From: an uncultured Flavobacteriaceae bacterium
GTDB lineage: Bacteria > Bacteroidota > Bacteroidia > Flavobacteriales > Flavobacteriaceae
Length of the DNA stretch: 16,086 nucleotides
Direction: 5' to 3'
Assembly (NCBI GenBank): GCA_937901915.1
Contig: CALGUD010000146.1
Location: 1-16,086 of the forward strand
Made by a program: the position numbers and the translations under genes. Under the pieces are notes generated by a model. It was not told where the DNA came from and made no database searches. It saw only the letters and a list, made by a program, of their open reading frames with translations. Shown in pieces: positions 15,601-16,086 of the stretch. Numbering within the stretch: the first letter of the stretch is position 1; each line of letters opens with the position of its first letter.

Positions 15601-15901
15601 AACTTTAGCACAATTGGGGCCTACAATGTCATTTGTTTTTGAAGATATAAATAAAGACGGACATAAAGATGTAATAGGAATTGGCGCAATACATGAAGTA
15701 GAAGTTGAAACAGTTCGTTATGATTCTAATGTAGGATATATATTATTGGGAGATTCTAAAGGTGCTATGAATCCACTTAAAGACGTTAGTTTCTACAATG
15801 ATCTAAACTCAAGAATTATGAAAGTTATTAATATTTCAGGCAGACCATTTTTGATTGTAACAAATAATGATGCGGAGCTAACTATATTTCGTATAAATTA
15901 A
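12626..15901 (+). CDS. FG-GAP/VCBS-repeat lipoprotein with ASPIC/UnbV domain
   Basis: The 1091-residue protein has a lipoprotein signal (MFAC, Cys17, then SKEE), so it is probably anchored in the outer membrane. About 13 calcium-loop motifs of the form DxxxDGxxD mark FG-GAP/VCBS repeats, with first Asp at residues 73, 125, 183, 254, 306, 388, 475, 648, 701, 759, 819, 869 and 1007; the fifth has Phe instead of Gly. These suggest a beta-propeller-like fold, possibly two propellers. Between them, at about 503-590, lies an ASPIC/UnbV domain (NFINIKLTGNKKN, GYQSSVSPVLNFGLGD, RIEVIWGNGEV). Such proteins are common beside SusC/SusD pairs in marine Bacteroidota; their function is not established, with surface glycan or protein binding the usual guess. 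It lies 165 bp after susD behind a hairpin. I see no clear promoter of its own. Confidence 0.92.
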   Translation: MTRYKICIIAFVLMFACSKEEVKKKETTAETLFTLMSNEQTNISFKNEVKETLEFNVLNYYYAYNGGGVAIGDINNDGLQDIYFTSNQQSNKLYLNKGNFKFEDITDKAQVNDAEGWSTGVSMIDINNDGWMDIYVCKSASLDNEDLRRNKLFINQKDGTFREEAKKWGLDDNGFSIQAYFFDYDKDGDLDMFLVNHRQDFLNSDNLTGILKDGSFHSETSDHLYRNDGNKFTDVTLNCGIKNKDFSLSASIGDFNNDGWLDIFVANDFITPDKMYINNKNGTFSNEINMRLNHTSFSSMGTDYADINNDFLPDLLVLDMSAEDHRRGKQNMASMDTDGFWQMVHSGFHFAYMSNILNLNNGNGTFSDIAQVSGISKTDWSWAPLIADFDGDGFKDIFVTNGIKRELANQDFGQFLDSEQNLLQNMSINQILDKMPSEKLSNYAFINNGDLSFRNVTSKWGLNHRVNSNGVAYGDLDNDGDLDLVINNMGDEASIYQNNSVKNFINIKLTGNKKNINAIGSEVKIYTDKTMQHQELFLSRGYQSSVSPVLNFGLGDEEVIKRIEVIWGNGEVLVEENIKANQTLTLNQNDFTRGSELKKETVKNFTKVRAQQFGIDFKHTENNFNDFSRQVLLPQKQSQQGPAFEIADVNNDGLDDIFLGGALGQAASMYIQNINGKFEKSSENTFEEDNIYEDIGAHFFDADNDGDLDMYVTSGGYELDENSPLLQDRLYLNDGKGNFQKSNSLPKMLSNSKAVKSIDFDKDGDMDLIIGGRVVPGKYPLISQSYVLQNNNGTFVDVTEEVAPEFSEVGMVNDILFSDYDNDGDKDLIVVGEWMPITVFENKEGKFIKVDIPAFEKTSGWWNTIAEIDYDNDGDMDYFVGNLGANNKFHPSEKKPLHIYGNNFDEDENYDMILSKTYNGSLVPVRGKECSTQQNSFVSEKIQTYKEFASSTLADIYGDEALQNSYHKEVYEFRSVYIENEGGGNFKLKNLPTLAQLGPTMSFVFEDINKDGHKDVIGIGAIHEVEVETVRYDSNVGYILLGDSKGAMNPLKDVSFYNDLNSRIMKVINISGRPFLIVTNNDAELTIFRIN

Positions 15902-16086
15902 AATAATTTAAAGCTCTACGCCAGCTTCATGAAGACTGAGTGTAAATAGGTGCTACGCAAAGCTTACCCAGCTGCAAAAAGTATGACTCCCGTCGAATCT
16001 TCGATTTCCCGACTTTGAGCAATAATATAACTAACGTGAGTTCGATTTAAGCTACCAGTCTTTGATCGATGATTTCTAGGTTTAGC
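15902..16086. other. GC-richer, palindrome-rich intergenic tail
   Basis: This stretch is about 40% GC against roughly a third in the adjoining genes. It contains short palindromes (CTTCATGAAG at 15925-15934; TCGAA-TC-TTCGA at 15993-16004), a repeated TTCGATTT (16000 and 16041) and several AGCT words. A minus-strand frame is open from the window edge down to a stop at 15964-15966 but has no start in view and resembles nothing I know. It may be an interspersed repeat or the edge of a mobile element. There is no terminator right after the VCBS gene. Confidence 0.4.

Noticed and set aside
15964..16086. Minus-strand open frame of 40 codons running in from the window edge
   Set aside because: It has no start codon in view, resembles no family I know, and is short enough to be open by chance in a GC-richer stretch.

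Overview
The window comes from an AT-rich member of the Bacteroidota, very probably a flavobacterium (Flavobacteriia). The evidence is the gene content (prs-rplY-pth housekeeping block, SusC/SusD pair, VCBS/ASPIC lipoprotein), lipoproteins with short acidic/lysine-rich stretches after the lipid-modified Cys, and promoter candidates of the Bacteroidota type (TTG then TAnnTTTG about 19 bp downstream) instead of a sigma-70 TATAAT box.

Layout. 1-38: 5' part of a tRNA-Leu(CAA) on the minus strand, divergent from prs. 270-1935: prs (PRPP synthetase) and rplY (ribosomal protein L25/CTC), ended by a strong terminator. 2051-6268: a cassette that interrupts the usual flavobacterial order prs-rplY-pth. 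It holds a membrane-anchored SGNH-hydrolase/TPR protein (+) facing a tightly packed minus-strand operon of carbamoyltransferase, a 49-residue DUF5989 protein and an SxtJ-family membrane protein. These three correspond to the SxtI/SxtK/SxtJ trio of saxitoxin clusters, a set that also occurs in bacteria that make no saxitoxin. 6391-7139: a decayed second copy of the rplY 3' end and its terminator, then an intact pth. 7398-15901: a nutrient-uptake locus of SusC, SusD and a 1091-residue lipoprotein with about 13 calcium-loop (FG-GAP/VCBS) repeats and an ASPIC/UnbV domain. 15902-16086: a GC-richer, palindrome-rich tail with no identified gene.

Two observations stand out. First, the carbamoyltransferase cassette is bracketed by an imperfect direct repeat of about 97 bp (rplY 3' end plus terminator). 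Just inside the left copy lies a short sequence resembling an internal piece of pth. This looks like an insertion or duplication scar in a housekeeping block. Second, an identical 12-bp palindrome, GCAATCGATTGC, occurs twice, 201 bp apart: once overlapping the predicted -33 element of the susC promoter and once inside susC at the signal-peptide cleavage site. This is the arrangement expected of a LacI-family repressor acting by DNA looping.

How the genes may work together (inference). The cassette probably carries out O-carbamoylation and processing of a polysaccharide or small molecule at the inner membrane. SusC/SusD would import an oligomeric nutrient under repressor control, with the VCBS/ASPIC lipoprotein as a surface partner. 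No glycoside hydrolase, peptidase or regulator gene lies in the window, so neither substrate can be named.
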